This document shows positions 33,959 through 42,641 of a stretch of DNA of 64,000 nt, one piece after another (position 1 is the stretch's first letter; the number at the start of each line of letters is the position of its first letter). Source of the stretch: Micromonospora_G sp044901685. GTDB lineage: Bacteria > Actinomycetota > Actinomycetes > Mycobacteriales > Micromonosporaceae. The notes beneath the pieces were generated by a model, which was not told the origin of the DNA, did no database searches, and saw only the letters and a list, made by a program, of their open reading frames with translations. The position numbers and the translations under genes were made by a program. The stretch spans positions 57,651-121,650 of the forward strand of contig NZ_JBJDPS010000017.1 in NCBI RefSeq assembly GCF_044901685.1. The letters run 5' to 3'.

Positions 33959-36900
33959 ATGCCCAAACAACTGCGGCGCGCACTGTCGATGGTGCTCGCA
34001 CTGGCCCTGAGTCTGCCGGTGGTCGCCGATTTGTCGACCCGTACCGACAGGGCCGCCGCGGCCGTTCCGGCCGGCTTTACCGAACAGGTGGTCTTCACCG
34101 GACTGACCCGACCGACCAAAGTGGTCTTCTCGCCGGACGGACGGGTGTTCGTCGCCCAGAAGAACGGCCAGATAAAGGTTTTCGACAGCCTCTCCGACAA
34201 TACCGCCACGATATTCGCCGATCTCCGGGCGAACGTCTACGACTTCGAGGACCTCGGCCTCATCGGCCTCGCCCTGGCCCCGAACTTCCCGGCCGACCCG
34301 TACGTGTACGTCAGCTACAGCTACGACGGCAGGATCGGCGGCAGCGCGCCGACGTACCACGACACCTGCGCGGTCACCGGCAACTGCCCGTCCAGCGCCC
34401 GGGTGTCCCGGCTGCGGGCCGACGGCAACGTGATGACCGGCAGCGAACAGGTGCTGCTGCACGACTGGTGCCAGCAGATCGAGTCGCACTCGATCGGCGA
34501 GCTCAACTTCGGGCCGGACGGCGCGCTCTACGTCACCGGTGGCGAGGGCGCCTCGGCCACCTTCACCGACTACGGCCAGTCCGGCAATCCGAGCAACCCG
34601 TGCGGCGACCCGCCGGCCCCGGTCGGCGGCCCGCTGACCCCGCCCACCTCCGAGGGGGGCGCGCTGCGGTCGCAGGACATCCGTACCGCGGGCGACCCGA
34701 CCGGGCTCTCCGGCACCCTGATCCGGATCGACCCGGCGACCGGTGCGGCCATGCCGGACAACCCGCTGGCCTCCAGCAGCGACCCGAACAACCGGCGGAT
34801 TCTGGTGCACGGGCTGCGCAACCCGACCCGCTGGACCTTCCGCCCCGGCACCAGCGAGATCTGGGTCGGTGACGTCGGCTGGCGTACCTGGGAGGAGATC
34901 AACCGGATCACCAACCCGGCCGCCGGACCGCTGCGCAACTACGGCTGGCCCTGCTACGAGGGGAACAACCCGCAGAGCGGCTACAACTCGGCCAACCTGA
35001 CGCTCTGCGAGAGCCTCTACAGCGCGCCCGCCGGCACCGTCACCCCGCCCTACTACACGTACGCGCACAGCCAGGTGGTGGCGCCCGGCGACGGCTGCCC
35101 CACCGGTGGATCCGCGCCCTCGGGGGTGGCCTTCTACCCGGCCAGCGGCGGCAACTACCCGGCCGCGTACGCGGGTGCGCTCTTCTTCGCCGACTACTCC
35201 CGGGAGTGCATCTGGACGATGCGCGCCGGCTCGAACGGGCTCCCCGACCCGGCCAGCATCATGCCGTTCTCCAGCACCGTCTCCGGCCCGGTGGACCTGG
35301 AGGTCGGACCGGACCAGGACCTCTACTACGTGGACCTGACCGGCGGCACCGTACGCCGCTTCCACTACAGCGCGGGCAACCAACCGCCGGTCGCGGCGAT
35401 CAGCGCCACCCCGGTCTCCGGCAACGCGCCGCTGCGGGTGACCTTCGACGCCACCGGCACCACCGACCCCGACCCCGGCGACATCCTCAGCTACCAGTGG
35501 GACTTCACCAACGACGGCACCGTCGACGCGACCGGCGCCACCGCCGCGTTCACCTACACGGGCGTCGGCACGTACACCGCCCGACTCCGGGTCGCCGACA
35601 TCGGCGGCTCCAGCGACACCAGGACGGTGCAGATCAGGGTCGGTACCAACGCACCAGAACCGGTGATCGACACACCCGGCACCTCGTTCAACTGGTCGGT
35701 CGGAGAGACGGTCACCTTCTCCGGGCGGGCCAGCGACCCGCAGGAGGGTTACCTGCCGCCGTCGGCCCTGCACTGGGAACTGATCAACCGGCACTGCTAC
35801 GCGGCCGACAACTGCCACACCCACCCGGTGCAGAGCCTCGACGGGGTGGCCTCCGGCTCGTTTGTCGCACCGGACCACGAGTACCCGTCGTACCTGGAAC
35901 TGACCCTGACCGCCACCGACAGCGGCGGGCTCACCAGCAGCACGACCAAACGCCTCGACCCGCGTACGGTCAACCTCAACCTGGCCAGCAGCCCGAGCGG
36001 ACTGCGGCTCAACCTCAACGGCGCCGACGTCACCACCCCGGCGACCAGGCAGGTCATCGTCGGCTCCACCAACACGGTGAGCGCACCGACACCGCAGGCG
36101 GTCGGGGCGTCCACCTTCGACTTCGACCGGTGGTCGGACGGCGGGGCCCGTACCCACGTGGTGACCGCGCCGGCGACCGCCACCACGTACACCGCCACCT
36201 ACACGGCCGACTACGGCGGCGGAGAGTGCGGTGACACCTTCGGGTACACCTGCGCCACCGCCGCCGGCCGGGCCTTCGAACGGGTCGACGACACGGTGTT
36301 GCCGCTGGCCGGGGACGACGCGATCACCCAGGTGACGCTCCCGTTCGCGGTCCCGTTCTACGGTCAGAGCTACACCAGCGCCTGGATCGACACGAACGGC
36401 AAGATCTCGTTTGTCAATCCCGGTCCGGCCTGGGGGGTCAACTCCCCGATCCCGGACCCCACGGTGCCGAACGCCTCGATCTACCCGTTCTGGGACGACC
36501 TGGTGATGCGGGCCGACTCCAGTGTCCGTACCGGTGTGCTCGGCACCGCGCCGAACCGCAGGTACGTCGTGGAGTGGCGCAACGTCGGCATGTACGGCTC
36601 CTCCTCGGCCCGGGTCACCTTCGAGGCGATCATCTCCGAGACCGGGCACATCACCTTCAACTACCTCGACCTGGCCGCCAGCAAACCGGCCGAGCTGGGC
36701 GGCGGCGCCACGGTCGGCATCGAGAACGCCGCCGGCACGGTCGCCACCCAGTACGGCATCAACCAGCCGCTGCTGGCCAACAACAAGGCGATCGTCTTCA
36801 CCCCGCCGAACGGTGGCCCCCCGACGGAGCCGCCGCAGCCGCCGACCACCGGCACCGTGAGCGGCACGGTGACCAGGGCGGCCGGCGGTACCCCGGTCGC

Positions 36901-37687
36901 CGGTGCGACGGTGACCCTGTCGCCCGGCGGACGTACGGCGACCACCGCGGCGAACGGGACCTACACCCTGGGCGACCTGGCCCCGGGCAGCTACACGGTC
37001 GCCGGTACGGCCACCGGCAACCTGACCGGGTCGGCCTCGGTGACCGTGGCGGCCGGTGGCTCGTACACCGTCAACCTGGCGCTGACCGCGCCGCCGGTGG
37101 AACCACCCCCCGGGGACGGTGACTACACCACGTCGGTCGAGACCCGGGCGTTCGTCCCGGTGGAGGGCACGCTGGTGCCGTTGACCGGGGACGACTCGGT
37201 GGCGCAGGTGACGCTCCCGTTCGCCTTCCCGTTCTACGGGCAGAACCAGAACTCGGCCTGGATCTCCAGCAACGGGTTTGTCTCGTTTGTCAACCCCGGC
37301 GGCGCCCAGCCGATCAACACCGGGTTGCCGGACGCCGGCCTGCCGAACGCGGCGCTCTACCCGTTCTGGGACGACCTGGTCATCCGCGCCGACACCACGA
37401 TCCGGACCGCCACCACCGGCTCCGGGGCGGACCGCAGATTTGTCATCGAGTGGCGCAACATCGGGATGTACGGCTCGTCGTCGGCCCGGATCACCCTGGA
37501 GGCGATCCTCTCGCCTAACGGCGAGATCGTGTTCAACTACGCCGACCTGGCCACCACCAAGCCGGCCGAACTGGGTGGCGGCGCCACCGTCGGGATCGAG
37601 AACCCCGCCGGCACGGCCGCCGTCCAGCACTCCCTCAACCAGCCCGTCCTGGGCAACGGCAAAGCCCTCGTCTTCCGCCCCGAGTGA
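33959..37687 (+). CDS. Giant secreted sugar-dehydrogenase-like protein with PKD and duplicated beta domains (paralogue 2)
   Basis: Secreted protein of 1242 aa, a tandem duplicate of the preceding gene with the same domain order: signal peptide (about 1-35), GSDH propeller (SHSIGELNFGPDG, HGLRNPTRWTFRPG, GDVGWRTWEEIN), PKD (SYQWDFTNDGTVDATG), Ig-like, InlB-repeat-like, beta domain, carboxypeptidase-regulatory-like domain and a second beta domain. The last domain is nearly identical to that of paralogue 1, more so than the propellers are. ATG 33959 is 7 nt from AGGAG; GTG 33956 is the alternative. Substrate and whether PQQ is bound are unknown. Confidence 0.85.
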   Translation: MPKQLRRALSMVLALALSLPVVADLSTRTDRAAAAVPAGFTEQVVFTGLTRPTKVVFSPDGRVFVAQKNGQIKVFDSLSDNTATIFADLRANVYDFEDLGLIGLALAPNFPADPYVYVSYSYDGRIGGSAPTYHDTCAVTGNCPSSARVSRLRADGNVMTGSEQVLLHDWCQQIESHSIGELNFGPDGALYVTGGEGASATFTDYGQSGNPSNPCGDPPAPVGGPLTPPTSEGGALRSQDIRTAGDPTGLSGTLIRIDPATGAAMPDNPLASSSDPNNRRILVHGLRNPTRWTFRPGTSEIWVGDVGWRTWEEINRITNPAAGPLRNYGWPCYEGNNPQSGYNSANLTLCESLYSAPAGTVTPPYYTYAHSQVVAPGDGCPTGGSAPSGVAFYPASGGNYPAAYAGALFFADYSRECIWTMRAGSNGLPDPASIMPFSSTVSGPVDLEVGPDQDLYYVDLTGGTVRRFHYSAGNQPPVAAISATPVSGNAPLRVTFDATGTTDPDPGDILSYQWDFTNDGTVDATGATAAFTYTGVGTYTARLRVADIGGSSDTRTVQIRVGTNAPEPVIDTPGTSFNWSVGETVTFSGRASDPQEGYLPPSALHWELINRHCYAADNCHTHPVQSLDGVASGSFVAPDHEYPSYLELTLTATDSGGLTSSTTKRLDPRTVNLNLASSPSGLRLNLNGADVTTPATRQVIVGSTNTVSAPTPQAVGASTFDFDRWSDGGARTHVVTAPATATTYTATYTADYGGGECGDTFGYTCATAAGRAFERVDDTVLPLAGDDAITQVTLPFAVPFYGQSYTSAWIDTNGKISFVNPGPAWGVNSPIPDPTVPNASIYPFWDDLVMRADSSVRTGVLGTAPNRRYVVEWRNVGMYGSSSARVTFEAIISETGHITFNYLDLAASKPAELGGGATVGIENAAGTVATQYGINQPLLANNKAIVFTPPNGGPPTEPPQPPTTGTVSGTVTRAAGGTPVAGATVTLSPGGRTATTAANGTYTLGDLAPGSYTVAGTATGNLTGSASVTVAAGGSYTVNLALTAPPVEPPPGDGDYTTSVETRAFVPVEGTLVPLTGDDSVAQVTLPFAFPFYGQNQNSAWISSNGFVSFVNPGGAQPINTGLPDAGLPNAALYPFWDDLVIRADTTIRTATTGSGADRRFVIEWRNIGMYGSSSARITLEAILSPNGEIVFNYADLATTKPAELGGGATVGIENPAGTAAVQHSLNQPVLGNGKALVFRPE

Positions 37688-37738
37688 AAGGAAGGGCCCC
37701 TTATTAACGCTATGCGTTAATAAGGGGCCCTTCCTTTC
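37686..37738. terminator. Perfect 25-bp-arm palindrome, probable bidirectional terminator; GGGCCCTTCCT element copy 2
   Basis: Arms 37686-37710 and 37714-37738 are exact reverse complements around a TAT loop. The arms contain GGAAGGGGCCCTT-type sequence shared with the elements at 11672 and 61453. It overlaps the stop region of the second giant gene and lies 12 nt beyond the end of the convergent Wzx-like gene. There is no long T-run, as is common for GC-rich actinobacterial terminators. Confidence 0.8.
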
Positions 37739-37749
37739 GCCGCAGGGGC

Positions 37750-39258
37750 TCAGGGGCGGCGGCGGAGCCGGTCCAGGACGAGCTGGCGGGCGCGGCGGTC
37801 GATAGCCAGCAGCAGGGTCGCGGCGACCAGACCGGCGGTGGCGCCGAGCACGAAGACCTCGATCAGTGGGTTGAGCCGGTTCACCCCGAGTCGGTCGGTG
37901 GCCAGCGGGGTGAGCGCGGCGGCGACCGCCGCCAGCAGGGCGGGCAGGGTCGGGGCGAGGAAGCGGAGCACCGAGGCGCCGACCGCCTTGTGCACGGTCA
38001 CCCAGATCGAGATGGAGTTCACCAGGAGTTGCAGGCCGATGCCGGCGATGGCCACCGCGCTCGCCTCGGTCACGTCGTCGCGCCCGTCGAGCAGGGTGCC
38101 GACGGCGGCCAGGGTGGCCACGCCGAGGATGCCCCGGGTCCAGAGGATCGCGGCCAGCTTCGCGGGCTGCCCGATCGCCTGGAGCGCCGGACCGAGCAGG
38201 ACGCCGTAGACGTTGATCGCACCGAAGAGGCAGAGCAGGCGCAACGGGATCTCGGTGCCGGCCCAGTCGTCGCCGAGGAAACCGACCAGTGGGTGCGCGG
38301 TCGCCGCCAGTACGCCCAGCACCGGCAGCCCGGCGATCGCGCCGAGGTGCTGGAGCTTGGTGAGGTGTACGGCGAACGCCCGCCGCTCCTCCTGCAACCG
38401 GGACAGCGACGGCAGCGCGACCTGTTGCAGCGAACGGACCGTGACGTCGACCAGCATGTCCGGCAGCCGGGAGGCGAGCCGGTAGATGCCGGTGGCGGCC
38501 GGGCCGAAGAAGATCCCGGTGAAGATCACGTCGGCCTTCGAACTCAGCATCAGCCCGAGGCCGGCGTTGGCCGAGTGGGCGGAGAAGGCCCAGAGGTCAC
38601 GGATGGCGCCGAGCCGGGGGCGGCGGCTGGGGCGCCACGGGCAGACCACCCAGAGCACGATCAGGCTCACCACGCTGGTGGTGAGCTGCTGGGCCACCAG
38701 GGCCCAGATGCCCGCTCCGGCCAGCGCGAGCGAGATGCCGACGACGCCGCTGATCGCGGCGGCCAGCAGCGTACGGATGGCGACCGAGCGGAACTGCAAC
38801 TCGCGCCGGAGCACCGCCTCCGGCACGATGGCCAGCCCCTGCAACAGGACCAGGGGGGAGAGCGCGAGGCAGACCTCGGTCAGCCCGTCCGGGCGACCGT
38901 TGACCAGCGACCAGAGTGGGCTCGCCAGCGCGGTGAGCGCGCCGACCCCGAGCCCGCCGAGCAGGGTCACGCCGAACGCGGCGTCGAGGTGTTCCGGGGT
39001 GAGGTTGTCCCGCTGCACGATCGCCGAGACCAGGCCCTGCTGGATGATCGTCTGGGCGATGAGGATGAAGACCGTCGCCATCGCCACCAGCCCGAACTCG
39101 TTCGGCCCGAGCAGCTTCGCGAGCAGGAAGGTGACGATGACGGAGGAGCCGACCCGACCGGCGGTGAGCAGGTACGACCAACCGATCGCCGAACGCACCC
39201 GACCCCGGCTCGGTGCCGGGGGCGAGGCGGTCGTCTCGGTTGACGTGGTGTCGACCAC
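37750..39258 (-). CDS. Wzx-like polysaccharide flippase (MATE/MOP superfamily)
   Basis: Polytopic membrane protein of 502 aa with about 12-14 helices. It begins SAIGWSYLLTAGRVGSSVIVTFLLAKLLGPNEFGLVAMATVF, shown here only as the family-typical first two helices; LGPNEFG is the diagnostic turn of polysaccharide_synt/Wzx proteins. It would move undecaprenyl-linked repeat units across the membrane. The GTG at 39258 shares one base with the stop of the GT2 gene before it (TAGTG). It is the last gene of this block, and the polymerase partner at 25537 is in the other minus-strand block. Confidence 0.87.
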   Translation of the reverse strand: MVDTTSTETTASPPAPSRGRVRSAIGWSYLLTAGRVGSSVIVTFLLAKLLGPNEFGLVAMATVFILIAQTIIQQGLVSAIVQRDNLTPEHLDAAFGVTLLGGLGVGALTALASPLWSLVNGRPDGLTEVCLALSPLVLLQGLAIVPEAVLRRELQFRSVAIRTLLAAAISGVVGISLALAGAGIWALVAQQLTTSVVSLIVLWVVCPWRPSRRPRLGAIRDLWAFSAHSANAGLGLMLSSKADVIFTGIFFGPAATGIYRLASRLPDMLVDVTVRSLQQVALPSLSRLQEERRAFAVHLTKLQHLGAIAGLPVLGVLAATAHPLVGFLGDDWAGTEIPLRLLCLFGAINVYGVLLGPALQAIGQPAKLAAILWTRGILGVATLAAVGTLLDGRDDVTEASAVAIAGIGLQLLVNSISIWVTVHKAVGASVLRFLAPTLPALLAAVAAALTPLATDRLGVNRLNPLIEVFVLGATAGLVAATLLLAIDRRARQLVLDRLRRRP

Positions 39259-40172
39259 TACGCGTTCCCCTTGGCGGGGCTGGTCCGCGAGCGTCGGCTC
39301 AGCCGCCGACGCCACCGGCCGAGGAAGACCCGCACCCGCCGGGCCCACCAGGCGCCGAGGAAGGCGCAGGCGGAGCTGACCCGGGTGCCGAGCGGGTCGT
39401 CCCCGGTCAGCAGCGTGCGGAACGTCTCCAGCAGCATCCGCTGGCGGGGCGCGCGGACCTTGCCGTTCTCCTGCGCGTACCAGGAGAGGGCGGAGGCGGC
39501 CGTGGCGTCCTTGGCCTGCCGGCTGGACGCCCCGTGCATCCGGCGCAGGAACAGCGACTGGTTCACCTCGTGGATCTCGCCGAGTCGGGCCACCTCGGCG
39601 ACCAGGGTGTAGTCGGAGGAGAGGAAGGGACGGATCATCCCGGTCCGCCGCAACTCGGCCAGCCGGAAGACGCCGAAGTGGGCATGGCAGAGGTTGATGT
39701 TGCTGGCCACCCCGGCCACCCGTCGCCACGGACGGTGGTCGCGCAGGTCCAGCCGGTCGGCGTACGGACCGATCACCGTCCCCGCCTCGTCGATCAGCAC
39801 GGTACGAGGATAGGCCAGCACGGCCTGTGGCCCCGCGGCGTCCAGGGCGGCGACGCAGGTGCTCAGGAACGAGGGGAGACAGACGTCGTCGTACGCGACC
39901 CACTTGAACAGTTCGCCCCGGGCGAGCTGCGCGACCCGGGCGTAGTTGACGTGGCCACCGAAGTTGCGCGGGTTCTGGTACAGCCGGAACCGGGGGTCGG
40001 TCGCGGCATAGCGCTGGCAGATGTCCCAGGTGCGGTCGGTCGAGGCGTTGTCGCTCACAATGATCTCGAAGTCCTGGTAGTCCTGCGCGAGCAGCGCGTC
40101 CAGGCAGCCTTCGAGATACCGCTCGGCGTTGTAGAGGGGAACGCCGAGACTTACCCGAGGCGCTCCTTCCAT
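39258..40172 (-). CDS. Family 2 glycosyltransferase
   Basis: GT2 enzyme of 304 aa. SLGVPLYNAERYLEGCLDAL opens the fold, IIVSDNASTDRTWDIC and KWVAYDDVCLPSFLS provide the nucleotide and metal sites, and SSDYTLVAEVARLG the acceptor side. The C-terminus is Arg-rich. ATG 40172 is chosen for its GAGGAG site; ATG 40244 would add 24 residues with a weak site. It lies 84 nt after the methyltransferase gene and overlaps the flippase start. Confidence 0.86.
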   Translation of the reverse strand: MEGAPRVSLGVPLYNAERYLEGCLDALLAQDYQDFEIIVSDNASTDRTWDICQRYAATDPRFRLYQNPRNFGGHVNYARVAQLARGELFKWVAYDDVCLPSFLSTCVAALDAAGPQAVLAYPRTVLIDEAGTVIGPYADRLDLRDHRPWRRVAGVASNINLCHAHFGVFRLAELRRTGMIRPFLSSDYTLVAEVARLGEIHEVNQSLFLRRMHGASSRQAKDATAASALSWYAQENGKVRAPRQRMLLETFRTLLTGDDPLGTRVSSACAFLGAWWARRVRVFLGRWRRRLSRRSRTSPAKGNA

Positions 40173-40255
40173 CACTCTCCTCAGCTCGGAGTGATCGTGG
40201 ACAGGGATGTTGGTGTGGTGTTGGTGCGCGACGGTCGGGGGCATGTCCCGTCGCC

Positions 40256-41425
40256 TCAGGCGACCATCAGCTCGGCCTCGACACCGAGCTCGCGGAGCGC
40301 GGCGCCGATCTCGTCCCGATAGGCCGGATTGGTGATGATCACCGAACGCGTGCCCAGGTCGGTCAGGCTCGCAGGGGAGCCTACCTGGTGTCCGGTCACC
40401 GGTAGGTATCTGCCCCATTTGCGCGGGTTGACGTCCACCACGGCGGAGAGCCGGCCGTCCGGGTCCGCCAGGTGCAGGAACTGTACGCCGCGCGAGCCGG
40501 CCCCCCAGAGCACCGGTCGGTCACCGGTGGCGAGCAACCGGTCGATGGTGGAGCGCCAGTGTTCCCGCTCGGCCGTGTGCCGGGCGGCGAACCCGGAGAT
40601 CGATTCGAGCTGGCGGTCCCGGTCGGCCGGACCGGGCAGTTCCCGTCGGGCGGCGCTTCCCGGCGCGTTCACCGCGATCTCCACGAACCGGAACATGCCG
40701 GAGAAGAGCGGCCCGGTGTCGGTCACCTGCCAGCCGGCCCGCTCCACGATCCGGCGCAGCGAGTACGCGTCGAAGTAGGAGACGTGCGGGTAGATCACCT
40801 CCCAGCCGGCGGTGGCCAGGTCGTAGCAGGCGTCCGGCACCTCCAGGTAGCCGCGTACCGGCCGGTCGCCGGCCAGTTCGCGCAGGCGCACCAGGAAGCC
40901 GTGCGGGTCGTCGAGATGCTCGAACCAGTGCCGGGAGGTGACGAAGTCGAAGGCGGGGGTCTGCTCGTCCAGCGGTGCGTGCCCGGCGTGGAAGACCGCG
41001 CCGGACGGGTCGGGGCCGAGCGGGCCGGCGTACATCGCGTCGTAGCCGTGCCCGGAACAGCCGGCCACGTGGCACAGCTCGCGGAGAAACTCGCCCTGCC
41101 CGCAACCGACGTCGAGCACGGTGGCGCCGGCCAGCGCATAGCGCGACGCGAGGTGTTTGACCAGCTCCGCGGAGAAGGTCTGGAACGCGGGGGAGTGGTG
41201 CAGATTGGTGTCCATGGTGGTGTCGTAGACCAGCGCCGCCGGGTCGAAGGCGAGGTTGCGCACGTACGCGCACTCCGGGCAGTAGGCCAGCTCCATCCCG
41301 CCGAGCGGCGAGGCGAGGGCCTCCTCCCGGCTGGCCCAGTGCACCCCGCAGAAGACCGGGATCCGACCCAGGTCGGCGAAGGGGACGAGCGCGGCGTCGC
41401 CGCACGCGTCACAGGTCCGGCTCAC
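40256..41425 (-). CDS. Zinc-binding class I methyltransferase (Methyltransf_13/23/14 type)
   Basis: Predicted sugar C-methyltransferase-like protein of 389 aa. The N-terminal zinc site has CDACG and CPECAYV. The SAM domain has VLDVGCGQGEFLREL (motif I) and HWFEHLDDPHGFL; PHVSYFDAYSLRRI occupies the catalytic position but lacks the HEHY motif of the characterised C-3 methyltransferases, which the paralogue at 42642 has. A C-terminal Rossmann-like domain contains LWGAGSRGVQFL. It overlaps the SDR gene by 4 nt. Could act on a nucleotide sugar or be a non-catalytic partner. Confidence 0.82.
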   Translation of the reverse strand: MSRTCDACGDAALVPFADLGRIPVFCGVHWASREEALASPLGGMELAYCPECAYVRNLAFDPAALVYDTTMDTNLHHSPAFQTFSAELVKHLASRYALAGATVLDVGCGQGEFLRELCHVAGCSGHGYDAMYAGPLGPDPSGAVFHAGHAPLDEQTPAFDFVTSRHWFEHLDDPHGFLVRLRELAGDRPVRGYLEVPDACYDLATAGWEVIYPHVSYFDAYSLRRIVERAGWQVTDTGPLFSGMFRFVEIAVNAPGSAARRELPGPADRDRQLESISGFAARHTAEREHWRSTIDRLLATGDRPVLWGAGSRGVQFLHLADPDGRLSAVVDVNPRKWGRYLPVTGHQVGSPASLTDLGTRSVIITNPAYRDEIGAALRELGVEAELMVA

Positions 41426-42462
41426 GCCGGGACGCCAGCGGTCCAGCGCAGTCCGGTGTCGAGCCGCCCGGCCCCCTGGAGGGCCTGGATCCGGCGCAGC
41501 CGCTGGTGCCGCTCACCCCGGAACACCTCGATCGTCAGCCCGTGCCGGCGGTACGCCTCGACCAGCTCCTCGATGCCCTTGCGCACGGTCCAGCGCGGCT
41601 GGAACCCGGGCACCTCGGCGGCGATCAGATCGCAGCTCACCCGGTAGTTGCGCGAGTCCGCCGAGGCGCCCCCGGCGAACGTCACGGTCGACCCGTCCAC
41701 CACCTCGGCGACCAGCTCGGCGACGTCCCGGATCAGGTAGTTCTCGGAGCTGACCCCGACGTTGTACGCCTTGGCGTGCACCCGCTCGCGGGGCGCTTCG
41801 AGCAGGGCCAGGAAGGCGGCGCAGATGTCCTCGGCGTGCACCAGCGGACGCCACGCGGTGCCGTCGGAGAGGAGTCGCACCTCACCGGTGAGCAGCGCAC
41901 TCGCGGTGAGGTCGTTGACCACCAGGTCGCCCCGGAGCCGGGGCGAGAAGCCGTACGCGGTGGCGTTGCGCAGGAAGACCGGGGAGAAGTTGTCGTCGGC
42001 GAGCGCGGCCAGCCCCTGCTCGGAGAAGATCTTCGACTCGCCGTACGGGGTGACCGGTGCGAAGCCGGCGTTCTCGTCCAGCGGCCGGTCGTCCAGCCCG
42101 GCGCCGTACAGGCTGCACGAGGAGGAGAAGAGGAATCGGGTCACACCGGCGGCCTTCGCCGCTTCGGCCAGTCGCACCGTGGCCCGGTGGTTGATGTCGT
42201 ACGTCAGCTCGGGGTTGAGGTTGCCGATCGGGTCGTTGCAGAGGGCCGCCAGGTGGCAGACCGCGTCGAAACCGGCGAGGTGCTCCGGCCGTACGTCGCG
42301 CAGGTCCAGCCGGAGGGTGGGCACCTCGGCGGGTGCCGGACCGAGCAGGCAGTCGGCGAAGAAGTCGGTGTCGAGTCCGGTGACCTGGTGACCCGCCGCC
42401 TGGAGCAGCGGCGTCAGGACGCTGCCGAGGTAGCCGTGATGACCGGTGACGAGAACGCGCAC
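41422..42462 (-). CDS. NAD-dependent nucleotide-sugar epimerase/dehydratase (SDR)
   Basis: Extended short-chain dehydrogenase/reductase of 346 aa. The cofactor motif is VTGHHGYLG, the catalytic set is FSSSCSLYG and YGESK, and the middle has HLAALCNDP. This is the pattern of nucleotide-sugar epimerases, dehydratases or reductases. I cannot tell which; it is not an obvious CDP-glucose 4,6-dehydratase. It starts the second minus-strand block, and the 180 bp upstream is the divergent control region with the C-methyltransferase at 42642 (a TAAACT -10 candidate lies at 42500-42505 on the minus strand). Confidence 0.85.
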   Translation of the reverse strand: MRVLVTGHHGYLGSVLTPLLQAAGHQVTGLDTDFFADCLLGPAPAEVPTLRLDLRDVRPEHLAGFDAVCHLAALCNDPIGNLNPELTYDINHRATVRLAEAAKAAGVTRFLFSSSCSLYGAGLDDRPLDENAGFAPVTPYGESKIFSEQGLAALADDNFSPVFLRNATAYGFSPRLRGDLVVNDLTASALLTGEVRLLSDGTAWRPLVHAEDICAAFLALLEAPRERVHAKAYNVGVSSENYLIRDVAELVAEVVDGSTVTFAGGASADSRNYRVSCDLIAAEVPGFQPRWTVRKGIEELVEAYRRHGLTIEVFRGERHQRLRRIQALQGAGRLDTGLRWTAGVPA

Positions 42463-42641
42463 GGCAAAGCTCCCGAGGGTCCGCGGGGGTGAGAAGCAGA
42501 GTTTATGAGGGCCGGTAGATCAGGGCCGAGTAGTGTCGGACTTTTTACTGAAGACCCCGGCCCTTAATCGTCGGAACTAGCGTGTCCGAAGCGTGCCGGC
42601 GGGCGCCGCGCGGATGTGGGCGAATATTCGGGGTGGATGGC

